Assembly: GCF_000379125.1 (NCBI RefSeq)
Contig: NZ_KB900626.1
Coordinates: 2,862,667-2,926,666, forward strand
Origin: Methylosinus sp. LW4
GTDB lineage: Bacteria; Pseudomonadota; Alphaproteobacteria; Rhizobiales; Beijerinckiaceae
Length of the DNA: 64,000 nt
Direction: 5' to 3'
Shown here: piece by piece, positions 35,212-44,256 of the stretch
Numbering within the stretch: the first letter of the stretch is position 1
How the letters are laid out: each line of letters starts with the position of its first letter
The notes under the pieces: generated by a model
Databases searched by the model: none
Told to the model about the DNA's origin: nothing
What the model saw: only the letters and a program-made list of their open reading frames with translations
Position numbers and translations under genes: made by a program

Positions 35212-35847
35212 ATGACCGAAGCAGCGGAGACGAGCGCGCCGGAGCCGGCCACGGAGCATGTTCCCAATCGCAAGGAGTGCCAGATCCTCTCGGCGGCGCG
35301 CACCCAATTTTTGGAGCAGGGCTTCGCCGAGACGTCCATGGACGGAATCGCGCGCGCAGCGGGCGTGTCGAAGGCGACGCTCTACGCGTATTTTCCCAGC
35401 AAGGAAGCGCTGTTTCGCAATCTCATCGAGATCGAGTGCAGCCAAAAATGCACCGACGTTCCCAAGCCCGATTTCGATCTCGGCGCCGAGCAGGCGCTAC
35501 GCGAGCTCTGCGCGCATTTCGTCGCCCGCTTCCTGACGCGGGAATGGGCCGCCTTTTTCCAGACGGTGTCGAGCGAGCGCTGGCGCTACCCCGAGCTTTG
35601 CCATCTCTATTTCAACAGCGGCAAGCAGAATGTCCTCGATCTCGTCGCCGGCTATCTCGACGAAGCGAAGACGAAAGGCCTGCTCGCCTTCGACGACGCC
35701 CAAATGGCGGCGGAGCAATTGCTGCATCTCACCATCTCGGATTTGCCCATGCGCGTCGTGCTGGGATTGGAGCTGCGCAGCGAGGCCGAGTATCAGCGCG
35801 TGATGGAGTCCGGCCTCGCCGTGTTCTTGAAGGCCTATGCGCCTTAG
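35212..35847 (+). CDS. TetR-family repressor of the RND operon
   Basis: A 211-residue TetR/AcrR-type repressor. The N-terminal helix-turn-helix is typical (ILSAARTQFLEQGF, then SMDGIARAAGVSKATLYAYF), with a C-terminal ligand domain related to AefR-like regulators. It is divergent from the efflux operon, and the shared intergenic region has two identical operators, so it most likely represses both directions until an inducer binds. ATG 35212 is taken because the helix-turn-helix starts soon after it; the ribosome binding site is weak. Confidence 0.88.
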   Translation: MTEAAETSAPEPATEHVPNRKECQILSAARTQFLEQGFAETSMDGIARAAGVSKATLYAYFPSKEALFRNLIEIECSQKCTDVPKPDFDLGAEQALRELCAHFVARFLTREWAAFFQTVSSERWRYPELCHLYFNSGKQNVLDLVAGYLDEAKTKGLLAFDDAQMAAEQLLHLTISDLPMRVVLGLELRSEAEYQRVMESGLAVFLKAYAP

Positions 35848-35855
35848 CGATTCCG

Positions 35856-35879
35856 CCTCTCCCGCTTTCGCGGGAGAGG
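35856..35879. terminator. Hairpin between convergent tetR-type gene and csp3
   Basis: CCTCTCCCGC, loop TTTC, then GCGGGAGAGG is a perfect 10-bp stem, nine bases after the repressor stop. There is no T run, so termination may not be intrinsic; similar CCTCTCCCGC elements occur elsewhere (for example 45588-45633), so it may instead be a repeat. Confidence 0.5.
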
Positions 35880-35914
35880 GGATCGCGTCGCTTTCCGTCC
35901 GATCGGAACGCGCT

Positions 35915-36316
35915 CTAATGCGCAGGGCCCATCGCGCGTCGGCAGGCGCTCTCGCATTCCTTGCAGACATCCGCGCAGATGCGACAATGCTCGTGATGCT
36001 TGGCGTGGCGTCGACACTCCTTCTCGCAGGCGCGGCACATATCGACGCAGGCCTGTAGAATGGCGCGCATCGCCGTCTCATCCGTCGCGCTGCGTCGCGA
36101 GGCGATGGCGCCCGCCGCGAGGCATATGTCCGCGCAATCCTGATCGAGCCTTATGCAGCGACGCAGATCGGCGACATTCTCCTCGGCGAGGCAGGCGTCG
36201 GCGCAGACGGCGCAGGCCTGCGCGCAATCGAAGCAGGCTTCGACGCAACCGACCAGCGCGGCGTCGGCGCGCCCGCGCATTTGCGGATGGCTGGCGATGA
36301 TGGCTTCCACATGCAT
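35915..36316 (-). CDS. csp3: Cytosolic copper-storage protein, Csp3 type
   Basis: A 133-residue four-helix-bundle protein with 18 cysteines in C-x3-C and C-x2-C spacing along the helices ([55 protein letters not shown]). Such bundles bind many Cu(I) ions through inward-facing thiolates. There is no signal peptide, which places it in the cytosol with Csp3 rather than exported Csp1. ATG 36316 follows AAGGAGGACGCCTC; an upstream ATG at 36340 has no such site. Methanotrophs use this family to store copper for methane oxidation. Confidence 0.9.
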   Translation of the reverse strand: MHVEAIIASHPQMRGRADAALVGCVEACFDCAQACAVCADACLAEENVADLRRCIRLDQDCADICLAAGAIASRRSATDETAMRAILQACVDMCRACEKECRRHAKHHEHCRICADVCKECESACRRAMGPAH

Positions 36317-36336
36317 GAGGCGTCCTCCTTTGTCAT

Positions 36337-36525
36337 TCACGATTTGGCCGAATGCTCCGGCTTGCCCTTTCGCTTGGTCGCGGCGAATTCCTCGAGCTGC
36401 TTCTCCGTCATGGAGTCGAGCATGGAGCGCGAGGCTCCTTTGAGCTCGCTCTTTGGAATCTCGCCGCGCTTGGCCGCCAGCGCGGCGCCGGCGGCCATTT
36501 GTTGCGCCTTTGATTTGGCGGGCAT
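36337..36525 (-). CDS. DUF3008 small basic protein
   Basis: A 62-residue basic protein, [16 protein letters not shown] then [14 protein letters not shown], of the DUF3008 family. Its function is unknown. It starts behind a strong GGGAGGAG site and ends 20 bases before csp3, so the two are probably co-transcribed. It has no cysteines, so a direct copper role is unlikely. Confidence 0.82.
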   Translation of the reverse strand: MPAKSKAQQMAAGAALAAKRGEIPKSELKGASRSMLDSMTEKQLEEFAATKRKGKPEHSAKS

Positions 36526-36606
36526 GGACTCCTCCCTTCGACGCCTGCGCGCCGCGGGAAGGCGACGCGGGGCGGAGGTTAACCCCTTCGCGCCGGAGAG
36601 GTTCCT

Positions 36607-37536
36607 TCAGCCGCGCCGCGACAGGCTCCAGCGCGGCGCTCGGCCGCCGCTCGCCAGATAGACGCCGATAGAGACGCAGAGCAGCGCGATCTGCTCTATG
36701 GACGAAGGGATTTCGCCGAGCAGCGGAACGGCGATCAGCGCCGCCATGGGCGGCACGAGAGCCGAAAAGGCCGCGCCCGCAGAAGCGCCGAGCAGCTCAA
36801 TGCCTTTGCCGAAGAGAAACAGCGCCACGATCGACACGATGACGCCCTGGAACAAGGTCTGAATCACAATGTCGCGCAATGGCGCGTCCATTCCATGCAG
36901 GCCGTGAAAGACGAGATAGAGCGGCCCATAGAGAATGAGCGAGCCTGTCGAGACCAGCGCCGCGGCATGCAAGGACTCGAGCCGCGACGCACGCAGCACG
37001 ATCGCATAGCCGGCCCATATGAAAGCCGCCGACAAAAGCAGAATATGCCCGATCTGCGTCTCGCCGAATGACAATGCGCCCGGCCCGGCAATCGCGGCGC
37101 CGCCGAGAGCGATGAGCGCATAGCCGATGAGGCGGCTCGCGGTGAAGCGTTCCCGCGTGAGCAGAAACGACAGCAGCGCGACGAAGAGCGGCATGGAGCC
37201 CGGCAGCAGCGCGCCCGCATGAGCGACCGGCGCGAGCTTGAGCCCGCTGGCGGCAACGAGCACATAAGGCGCGCCGGCGCTGCAGACGAGAATGAGGAGG
37301 CGCAGCGGGCCGAGCCGCTCGAGCGCGAGCCCTTTGCGCAGCACGACGGGAAGCAGCAGCACGCCGGCGGCGCCGAAGCGCAGCATTGTGAGATCATAGA
37401 CCGAGAGCGTCGTCGTCACGCCGAGCCGCGTGACGACGAGCCAGGTCGCCCAAACAGTGACGGCGGACACGCCGAACATCGCGCCCGTGGCGTATCGCGC
37501 CGTCTGCGGAGCGCTTTCGACGACACCATCGCTCAT
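36607..37536 (-). CDS. EamA/DMT-family transporter
   Basis: A 309-residue membrane protein with about ten hydrophobic helices and two EamA repeats ([18 protein letters not shown] at the start, [20 protein letters not shown] at the mid-point). Family members export metabolites or amino acids; no substrate can be named. ATG 37536 has GAGGAG upstream and directly precedes the first helix, so longer N-termini are rejected. It is divergent from nagZ. Confidence 0.87.
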   Translation of the reverse strand: MSDGVVESAPQTARYATGAMFGVSAVTVWATWLVVTRLGVTTTLSVYDLTMLRFGAAGVLLLPVVLRKGLALERLGPLRLLILVCSAGAPYVLVAASGLKLAPVAHAGALLPGSMPLFVALLSFLLTRERFTASRLIGYALIALGGAAIAGPGALSFGETQIGHILLLSAAFIWAGYAIVLRASRLESLHAAALVSTGSLILYGPLYLVFHGLHGMDAPLRDIVIQTLFQGVIVSIVALFLFGKGIELLGASAGAAFSALVPPMAALIAVPLLGEIPSSIEQIALLCVSIGVYLASGGRAPRWSLSRRG

Positions 37537-37667
37537 CGGATATTCTCCTCTTCCAACCCGCCCCGCACTCATAAGCGAGCGGAGCCGAAAGCGCGAGCCT
37601 CTCCTTTTCGCCGCAATATCGTCGCGGCCGCGTTTGACCTCGCTCATCGCCGCGCCATCTCACGCCC

Positions 37668-38666
37668 ATGTCCGCACCCCTTCCCATAGGCGAGCTGTTC
37701 CTGCTAGGCTTCCGCACGCCGCATGTTCCGCCCTGGCTGCGTGATTTCGCGCGCGATTATGGGCTCGGCGGCGTCATCCTCTTCGATTACGACTGCACGG
37801 ATCGCAAATATGAGCGCAATATTTTCGATCCCGCGCAGGTGAAGGCGCTCTGCGCGGAGATTCACGCGCTGCCGAAGCGGCCGCTGATCTTCATCGATCA
37901 GGAGGGCGGCAAGGTGCGGCGGCTGAAGGAGGAGCGCGGCTTCGCGCCGCTGCCGAGCGCGCGCCAATTCGGCCGGCTGACAGCGCGCGAGCGGCTCGAC
38001 GCGCTGCGTCCCGCCTATGCCGAATTACGCGATCTCGGCATAGACGCCGATCTCGCGCCCGTCGTCGATCTCGACATAAATCCCGACAGTCCCGACATCG
38101 GCTCGGCGCAACGCAGCTACTCCGCCGATCCGCGCGTCGTCGAAGATTGCGTCGCCGCGCTGATCGAGGTCGCACGCGCGACCGGGCTGAAGCTGTGCCT
38201 GAAACATTTTCCCGGCACGGGCGGCGCCAAGGTCAATCCACACGATCATGTGATGGATCTCTCCGATTGCATCACCGACACGCAGGTGAAGATCTTCGAG
38301 ACGCTGGCGCCGCGCGTTCCCATGGTTCTGTTCAGCCATGGCGTCGTGAATCAATGGGAGAAAGACACGCCCTGCTGTCTTTCTTCCGTCGCCATTCGCA
38401 AATTGCGGCAATGGGCGCCGCAGACCGTGGTCGTGACCGACGATCTGCAGATGCAAGGCGTGCAAAAGCTGATGACGACGGAAGACGCCGCGCTACGCGC
38501 CTTGCGCGCCGGCGCGGATTTCATCCTCATCGGCAATAATCTGAAGGACGAGCAGGAAGACTCGGCGCGCTATGCGCAAAAGCTTCTCGACGCTTGCGAG
38601 ACGGATGCGTCGCTGCGCGCCGAGGCCGAGGCCGCGATCGCGCGCATTCGTCGATTGAAGGCGTGA
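37668..38666 (+). CDS. nagZ: Beta-N-acetylhexosaminidase, glycoside hydrolase family 3
   Basis: A 332-residue GH3 enzyme without signal peptide. Landmarks are GGVILFDYDC, IFIDQEGGKVRRLKE, a KHFPGTGG block and VVTDDLQMQGV, which holds the catalytic nucleophile Asp. It releases N-acetylglucosamine from cytosolic muropeptides. The loop after KHFPG reads GTGGAKVNPHDH rather than the usual G-H-G-D-x3-D-S-H, so the acid-base dyad is atypical. It is convergent with nagA, four bases apart, and fits the neighbouring recycling genes. Confidence 0.82.
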   Translation: MSAPLPIGELFLLGFRTPHVPPWLRDFARDYGLGGVILFDYDCTDRKYERNIFDPAQVKALCAEIHALPKRPLIFIDQEGGKVRRLKEERGFAPLPSARQFGRLTARERLDALRPAYAELRDLGIDADLAPVVDLDINPDSPDIGSAQRSYSADPRVVEDCVAALIEVARATGLKLCLKHFPGTGGAKVNPHDHVMDLSDCITDTQVKIFETLAPRVPMVLFSHGVVNQWEKDTPCCLSSVAIRKLRQWAPQTVVVTDDLQMQGVQKLMTTEDAALRALRAGADFILIGNNLKDEQEDSARYAQKLLDACETDASLRAEAEAAIARIRRLKA

Positions 38667-38670
38667 CCGC

Positions 38671-39831
38671 TCACCATTCCTCGGCGGAGCACTCGCCGGC
38701 GACCCAGGTCGATACGATGCGAAGGCTCTGCGGATCGAAGGCCGTCATATCGGCGCGATAGCCGGCGACGAGCCGGCCGAGCCTTTTGCCGAGCCCCAGA
38801 AAACTCGCCGGATTGGCGGAGGCGAGAACGAGCGCGCGCTCGAGCGGAAGATCGAGCAGCGCGACGCAATTGCGCACCGCGCTCGCCATATCCAGCGAAG
38901 CGCCGGCGAGCGTCCCCTCCTCCGTCACGCAGCGTCCGTTCTCGACGAGAATCTCCCTTCCCTGCAAGACGAATCCGCGTCCCTCGCCGCCGACCGGCGG
39001 CATTGCGTCGGTGACGAGCATGGGATGGCCGAGGCCGGCGCGCAGAGCGAGGCGCAAGATCGCCGGATCGACATGCTCGCCATCGACGATGAGGCCGTAA
39101 GACGCGGCCGAAGATTCGAGCGCCGCCGCGATCGGCCCCGGCTCGCGGCTGGCGAGCGGGCGCATAGCGTTGAAGAGATGGGTGAAGCCGGTCAGCCCTT
39201 CCGCCATCGCCGCGCGCGTCTGCGCGTAATTCGCCATGGAGTGGCCGAGCGCGACTTTGCAGCCGGCGGCGACGAGCTCAGTGATGAAGCCCGGCGGCGT
39301 CTCCTCCGGCGCGAGGGTGACGAGCGACACGCCGCCCGGCGGCGGCGCCAGCATCTCGACATGATGCGGCGAAGGCGCGCGGCGAAGATCGGCGCGATGC
39401 ACGCCGAGCCGCTCCGGCGAGATGAAGGGTCCTTCGAAATGCACGCCGAGCACGCTGGGCGCATGGGGGAGAATCTCCGCCACGGCGCGCGCGGCCGCGA
39501 TCATCTTCTCATCCGTGTCGGTGATGAGCGTCGGCAGCAGCGAGGTCGTGCCGAATTTGCGATGCGCCCGCACGATCGTCGCGATCGCCTCCGGCGTCGG
39601 CGAATCGTTGAACAGAATATCGCCGCCGCCATTCACCTGAATATCGATGAAGCCGGGCGCGAGCCAGACGCCTTTCGGCAGCTCCAGCACATCCGCGCCG
39701 CGCGGAATCTCGCGACGCAGAATGAGCGAGACGATGTTCTCGCCTTCTATCACCACGGCGCAGTCGCGATGCGCCGTTTCGCCGTCGAAGACGACGTCGG
39801 CGGCGATCGTTCGGCGCGCCTCCTCGCTCAT
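38671..39831 (-). CDS. nagA: N-acetylglucosamine-6-phosphate deacetylase
   Basis: A 386-residue amidohydrolase-fold enzyme. GFIDIQVNGGGDILFND near residue 60, GVHFEGPFIS with the metal-binding Glu, ALGHSMANYAQ and HLFNAM supply metal ligands, and LVTDAMPP holds the catalytic Asp. It converts GlcNAc-6-phosphate to glucosamine-6-phosphate and acetate. Its ATG overlaps the stop of the upstream SIS gene (ATGA on the minus strand), so the two steps are co-translated. Confidence 0.93.
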   Translation of the reverse strand: MSEEARRTIAADVVFDGETAHRDCAVVIEGENIVSLILRREIPRGADVLELPKGVWLAPGFIDIQVNGGGDILFNDSPTPEAIATIVRAHRKFGTTSLLPTLITDTDEKMIAAARAVAEILPHAPSVLGVHFEGPFISPERLGVHRADLRRAPSPHHVEMLAPPPGGVSLVTLAPEETPPGFITELVAAGCKVALGHSMANYAQTRAAMAEGLTGFTHLFNAMRPLASREPGPIAAALESSAASYGLIVDGEHVDPAILRLALRAGLGHPMLVTDAMPPVGGEGRGFVLQGREILVENGRCVTEEGTLAGASLDMASAVRNCVALLDLPLERALVLASANPASFLGLGKRLGRLVAGYRADMTAFDPQSLRIVSTWVAGECSAEEW

Positions 39832-40859
39832 CGCGTGCGCGTCACCTTCTGCAAATGGCGCGGACGATCGACATCGACGCCGCGCGCCGCGGCGAGCCGC
39901 GCCGCCATGGCGTAAAAGCTCTGAATGAGGCAGATGGCGTCGGTCTCTGGATGATCGGCGGCGATCGTCGGCAGTCGATTGCGCGTCTCATCCTCGCGAT
40001 CCGTCGTGAACAGAGCCGCGCCTTTGCCGCGCAAATCCTCCGCGAGGCGACGCATGCCGCTCGCCGCCTCGTCGGTCGGCGTCAGCATCAGGATCGGATA
40101 GAGCGGCGAGACGAGCGACACCGGCCCATGCATGAATTCCGCGGCGCTGAACGCCTCGGCATGGAGATTGGCGGTCTCCTTCAGCTTCAGCGCCGCCTCG
40201 CGCGCTATGGCCAGCGTCGGCCCGCGTCCTATCGTGACGAGACTTTCCGCGCGTGAGAAGGCGTCCACCATTCGCGACCAATCGAGCTCGGCCGCGCGCG
40301 CGAGCCGCTCCGGCAGTCGTGCGAGCGCATCGTCGAGCGCGCGATCCTGCGACCACAGCGCGACGAGACGCGCCAGCGCGGCGAGCGAGGCGATGAAGGT
40401 CTTGGTCGCCGGCACCGCGAATTCCGGCCCTGCGGCCATTGGCAGAACGAACTCGCATTGCGCGGCGAGTTCGCTCTCGACCTCGTTGACGAGGCAAGCG
40501 GTGACGGCGCCGCTGCGACGTGCGGCGGCGGCCTGCTCTATGAGATCATTGCTGCCGCCCGATTGCGAGATCGCGAGAAAAAATTGGCCGTCGAGCCGCA
40601 GCGCGCCGCCATAGACGCTGGAGATGTTGGGCGCGGCGGAGGCGACCGGCAGGCCGAGGCCGCGCTCGATGAGATGCTTGGCGAATGTCGCCGCATGAGC
40701 GGAGCTGCCACGCGCGCAAGTGACGACGACGCGCGGCTCGACATTACGCAAGCGCGCGACCAGCGGCGCGAGGCGCGGGGCGATGAGCTCACGTTGCCGC
40801 GCGACCGCCTGCGGCGCCTCGCGCGCTTCGATCGCCATTTGATTGTCTTGCATGGTCAT
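39828..40859 (-). CDS. SIS-domain glucosamine-6-phosphate deaminase (NagB-II/AgaS type)
   Basis: A 343-residue protein with two SIS sugar-phosphate domains (TCARGSSAHAATFAKHLIE and FLAISQSGGSNDLI in the first; IGRGPTLAIAREAALKLKET in the second). It has no glutaminase domain, so it is not GlmS. With nagA immediately downstream it most likely turns glucosamine-6-phosphate into fructose-6-phosphate and ammonia. Start ATG 40859 (or 40853); no good ribosome binding site is visible. It is divergent from murQ. Confidence 0.86.
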   Translation of the reverse strand: MTMQDNQMAIEAREAPQAVARQRELIAPRLAPLVARLRNVEPRVVVTCARGSSAHAATFAKHLIERGLGLPVASAAPNISSVYGGALRLDGQFFLAISQSGGSNDLIEQAAAARRSGAVTACLVNEVESELAAQCEFVLPMAAGPEFAVPATKTFIASLAALARLVALWSQDRALDDALARLPERLARAAELDWSRMVDAFSRAESLVTIGRGPTLAIAREAALKLKETANLHAEAFSAAEFMHGPVSLVSPLYPILMLTPTDEAASGMRRLAEDLRGKGAALFTTDREDETRNRLPTIAADHPETDAICLIQSFYAMAARLAAARGVDVDRPRHLQKVTRTR

Positions 40860-41009
40860 CGGCGGCTCTGCTGCAGCTCTGTCACGCCCCCCGCCCGCGC
40901 CCTTATGGCACGGGAGCGCGCGTCGCGCGAGCGCGAAATCCTTTGCGCGGCAGCGCCTTCGCTTGCGAATTCGACCGCGGAGGACGAACTGTTGCGTAAG
41001 GAGGAACAC

Positions 41010-41954
41010 ATGGAAACGGAACGTCCGAGCCCACGCTATTCGTCGATCGACGCATGGGAGCCGCGCGAGATTCTCGACGCCATGATCGAAGGGCAGTTCG
41101 CCGCCGTCGCCGCCGTGCGCGCCGCGCGTCCGGCGATCGAGAACGCAGCGCTCGCGGTCGTGCGGCGTCTCACGCGCGGCGGGCGCATCGTCTATGTCGG
41201 CGCCGGAACGTCGGGCCGGCTCGCGGTGCAGGACGGCGCCGAGCTGACGCCGACCTTCAGCTGGCCGCAGGAGCGCCTGCTGCTGCTGATGGCGGGCGGC
41301 GACGATGCGCTGCTGAAAGCCGTGGAAGGCGCCGAGGACGAGGCCGAGCGCGGCGCCGAGCTGATGCGCCGCCATGCGATCGGCGAGGCCGATGTCGTCA
41401 TCGCTATCGCCGCCAGCGGCACGACGCCGTTCACCCTCGCCTGCCTGCGCGAGGCGGCGCGGCATGGCGCTCTGACGATCAGCATCGCCAATAATCGCGA
41501 CGCGCCGCTGCTCGCCGATGCGGAACATGCGGTGTTTCTCGACACGGGCTCCGAAGCGATCGCCGGCTCGACGCGCATGAAGGCCGGCACGGCGCAGCGC
41601 GTCGCGCTGCTGATGCTGTCGTCGCTGGTAATGATTCTGCAAGGCCGCGTCTATGAAGGGCTGATGGTCGATGTGCAGGCGTCGAACAAGAAGCTCGCGC
41701 GGCGCAGCGAGCGCATTCTGGCGCGGCTCACCGGACGCGAGAGCAAGGAGATCGACGCGGCGCTGCGTCGCGCGGGCGGCAGCGTCAAGCTGGCCTATCT
41801 GCTGCTCGAGGGCCATGGGCTCGGCGAGGCGCGCGCCGCGCTCGAAGGATCGCGCGGCCATTTGCGCCGGGCGGTGGAGGCGCTCGCCGGCGCGCCGGCG
41901 GCCGAGAAACAGAAAAAATCCGGCGCGCCGGAGCCCGGTCGGTCCGAATTTTGA
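41010..41954 (+). CDS. murQ: N-acetylmuramic acid 6-phosphate etherase
   Basis: A 314-residue SIS-family lyase. RIVYVGAGTSGRLAVQDGAEL and VIAIAASGTTPFTLACLREA are characteristic, with GSEAIAGSTRMKAGTAQ as the most specific block and a C-terminal UBA-like helix bundle. It removes lactate from MurNAc-6-phosphate, giving GlcNAc-6-phosphate for NagA. ATG 41010 follows AAGGAGG. The last dozen residues are Lys/Pro-rich and variable. Confidence 0.94.
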   Translation: METERPSPRYSSIDAWEPREILDAMIEGQFAAVAAVRAARPAIENAALAVVRRLTRGGRIVYVGAGTSGRLAVQDGAELTPTFSWPQERLLLLMAGGDDALLKAVEGAEDEAERGAELMRRHAIGEADVVIAIAASGTTPFTLACLREAARHGALTISIANNRDAPLLADAEHAVFLDTGSEAIAGSTRMKAGTAQRVALLMLSSLVMILQGRVYEGLMVDVQASNKKLARRSERILARLTGRESKEIDAALRRAGGSVKLAYLLLEGHGLGEARAALEGSRGHLRRAVEALAGAPAAEKQKKSGAPEPGRSEF

Positions 41955-42007
41955 TGCGTCTTCGATGAAGAGGTATAAATATTCGCCCGAAAGGAATCGC
42001 GAGAGCC

Positions 42008-42799
42008 ATGACAGTCAACAAGATCGATGCGCTGCTGGCGCTTCGCAGCGAAGGACGTTTCCTGGTCGGACGTGATCGCATCAAGCTTTTGGAGGCGGTC
42101 GCCGAATATGGCAGCATCACCAAGGCGGCGAAGGTCGTGGGCTTCAGCTACAAGACCGCCTGGGATGCGGTGAACGCCATCAATAATCTTCTGCCCAGCC
42201 CTGCTTTTGTGACAAAGGCGGGCGGCCGCTCCGGCGGCGGCGCGGAAGTGACGGCGGAAGGACGCCGGCTGATCGCCACTTTTCATCGGCTGGAGGAGCG
42301 GCTGTCGCGCATCTCCTCGCTCATCGCCGAGGAAGGGCTCGAGGATCAGGACGATTTTCTTCTCTGGAGCGTGGGCGTAAAAATTTCTGCTCGCAATATG
42401 TTCCAGACGGAAGTCGTCTCGGTGAAGAAATGGCCGGTCGACGTCGAGGTGACGCTGCGCGTGTCGCCGGAGACCTCCATTCACGCCATCGTCACCAATG
42501 ACTCCGCCGTGGAGCTCGGCCTCGAGCCGGGACGCAAGACTCTGGCGCTGATCAAATCCTCCTTCGTCCATCTCACCACGCCCGAGCACACGCCCCCCGG
42601 CGTACGCAATCAGTTCGTCGGCGTGGTGCGGCGGCGCATCGACGCAGAGCGCAACAGCGAGGTGCTGCTCGACATTGGCGCGGGCAAGACGATGCACGCC
42701 GTCGTGCCGCGCCAGACGGCGGAAGACCTCGGCCTCACCGAAGGCGAGCGGGCCGTCGCCAGCTTCAACCCGACCGACGTCATCCTCGCGGTCGACTGA
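42008..42799 (+). CDS. modE: ModE-type molybdate-responsive regulator with two Mop domains
   Basis: A 263-residue protein. The N-terminal winged helix (about 20-110) has LLEAVAEYGSITKAAKVVGFSYKTAWDAV, as in ModE, and GGRSGGGAEVTAEG as the wing. Two Mop/TOBE oxyanion-binding domains follow (about 125-190 with SARNMFQTEV; about 195-262 with RNQFVGVVRR). ModE binds molybdate or tungstate and then DNA. No modABC genes are nearby; the next genes are a binding protein, a di-heme protein and a TonB receptor, which may be its targets. SD AAAGGA lies upstream. Confidence 0.88.
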   Translation: MTVNKIDALLALRSEGRFLVGRDRIKLLEAVAEYGSITKAAKVVGFSYKTAWDAVNAINNLLPSPAFVTKAGGRSGGGAEVTAEGRRLIATFHRLEERLSRISSLIAEEGLEDQDDFLLWSVGVKISARNMFQTEVVSVKKWPVDVEVTLRVSPETSIHAIVTNDSAVELGLEPGRKTLALIKSSFVHLTTPEHTPPGVRNQFVGVVRRRIDAERNSEVLLDIGAGKTMHAVVPRQTAEDLGLTEGERAVASFNPTDVILAVD

Positions 42800-42832
42800 C
42801 AATCGAATTCCCTTTCGCTGGTAGAAAGATCA

Positions 42833-42853
42833 ATCGGCGGGCTACCCGCCGAT
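42833..42853. promoter_or_regulatory. Perfect 9-bp palindrome upstream of the binding-protein gene
   Basis: ATCGGCGGG, loop CTA, then the exact complement. It lies 33 bases after the regulator stop and 20 bases before the TTGACA box of the next gene. It could terminate the regulator transcript, though no T run follows, or be an operator. It does not resemble the TATA-rich ModE box of E. coli. Confidence 0.55.
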
Positions 42854-42873
42854 AAAATGAGCGCTCGCGTCGA

Positions 42874-42902
42874 TTGACACGCCCGCGGCGGCGCTTTTAT
42901 GT
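42874..42902 (+). promoter_or_regulatory. Probable promoter of the metal-uptake-like operon
   Basis: TTGACA at 42874-42879, 17 bases, then TTTATG at 42897-42902. Initiation would fall at about 42909, directly at the ATG at 42910, which has no ribosome binding site. This implies a leaderless or near-leaderless transcript. Confidence 0.5.
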
Positions 42903-42909
42903 TTTCATT

Positions 42910-44256
42910 ATGTATCGCCTCGACATAGCGAGTCGCCTCGCCCTTCGCCCCAGCCGCCGCAATGTGCTGGCGGCCGTCCCTTCCGCGCTCGGCGTCGCTC
43001 TGCTCGGCAGGCCGGCGCGGGCGGCGGACGAGCGCCTCATCGTCGTCACCTCCTTCCCGGAAGAGCTGACGACTCGTTATGAGGCGGAGTTCGAGAAGCT
43101 CTATCCCGGCGTTCACGTCCAATTCGTCTGGAAGCAGTCGCGCGACGCGCTCGCTCTGCTGAGCGACAAGGACCAGGGCGGGGCCGATGTCTATTGGGCG
43201 CCCGCTCTCGGAAATTTCCCTATATTGCGAGACCGCGGCGCCTTTCAAAAATTCGCCGTCGATCGCGCCGCCCTGCCCGGCCGGCTCGGCGATCAGCTCC
43301 TGTCCGATCCGAGCGGCCTGTTCGAGGCCTACGACGTCGCCGGCTATGGCATTGTGGTCGATCCCGCCGCCCTCGCGCGCGACGGGCTGAGGCCGCCCAA
43401 GAGCTGGAGCGACCTCGCCTCCCCCGCCTATGCCGGCCGCATCGTCATGCCGATTCCGGCCAAGGTGGGCTTCTCGCCGGCCCTCTATGACATCATCCTG
43501 CAATCGGAGGGCTGGGAGCGCGGCTGGGCGCTGCTCGCCGAGATCGCCGGCGGCGCGGAGCTGCTCGGCTCCGGCTCCGGCCCGACGGCGACCGTCAAGG
43601 ACGGGCGCGCCGCGCTCGGCCTCACCATCGACTTCTTCGCCTTCGGCGCGCTGGCCAATGGCGAGAAGCTCTCCTTCGTCTATCCCGAGAAGACCGCCTT
43701 TCTGCCCGCTCATATCGCCATCACGGCGGCCACGCAGCGTTTTTCGGCGGCCAAGGCCTTCGTGGATTTCGCGCTCTCCGCCAAGGGCCAGAAGCTGATG
43801 ATGGAGGCCGACAGCAGCCGCCATCCGGCCCGGCCGGACGCCTATGCCGGCAAGCCGGCGGCCGTGGTCGATCCCTTCGCCCTGCCGCCGGGAACCTTCT
43901 ACCCCTATGACGCCGAGATCGGCCGGCGGCGGCCCGGCGCGGTCAGCGTGATGTTCGATCTCGCCATCGCGGAGCGCCACGCCGAGACGCAGCGCCTTTG
44001 GCGCGCCATTCACGCCGCCGAGGCGCGGCTCGCCGCCGCCCCGGACGCCGCCGGCGCCGCCGCCGTGGCGAAGGCGCGCAAGCTCGCCGGCTTCACGCCT
44101 ATTTCCGAGGCGCAGGCGAAAGATTCCGCATTTCTCGATCGTTTTTCCAGCCGCGAGCTGAAGGACGGCGATCTCGCCGCCCGTTGGCGCGCAGAAATTT
44201 CATCGGCCCGAGCCGAGGCGCTGAGCCTCGTCGCTTCCGCCGAGCAGCGTCTGTGA
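42910..44256 (+). CDS. Orphan periplasmic substrate-binding protein (extracellular solute-binding family 1 type)
   Basis: A 448-residue exported protein. A twin-arginine-like signal (SRRNVL, then a hydrophobic stretch ending GRPARA) precedes a binding-protein core (about 40-340) like Fe(III) binding proteins: VVTSFPEELTTRYEAEFEKLYPG, ADVYWAPALG, YDVAGYGIVVDP and KSWSDLASPAYAGRI. A C-terminal helical extension of about 100 residues rich in Ala (345-448) is unusual. There is no permease or ATPase gene next to it. It overlaps the following gene by GTGA. Confidence 0.8.
   Translation: MYRLDIASRLALRPSRRNVLAAVPSALGVALLGRPARAADERLIVVTSFPEELTTRYEAEFEKLYPGVHVQFVWKQSRDALALLSDKDQGGADVYWAPALGNFPILRDRGAFQKFAVDRAALPGRLGDQLLSDPSGLFEAYDVAGYGIVVDPAALARDGLRPPKSWSDLASPAYAGRIVMPIPAKVGFSPALYDIILQSEGWERGWALLAEIAGGAELLGSGSGPTATVKDGRAALGLTIDFFAFGALANGEKLSFVYPEKTAFLPAHIAITAATQRFSAAKAFVDFALSAKGQKLMMEADSSRHPARPDAYAGKPAAVVDPFALPPGTFYPYDAEIGRRRPGAVSVMFDLAIAERHAETQRLWRAIHAAEARLAAAPDAAGAAAVAKARKLAGFTPISEAQAKDSAFLDRFSSRELKDGDLAARWRAEISSARAEALSLVASAEQRL

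Noticed and set aside
40860..41861. Extension of the SIS deaminase upstream to 41861
   Set aside because: The extra 330 residues lie antisense to murQ and have no SIS-family sequence.
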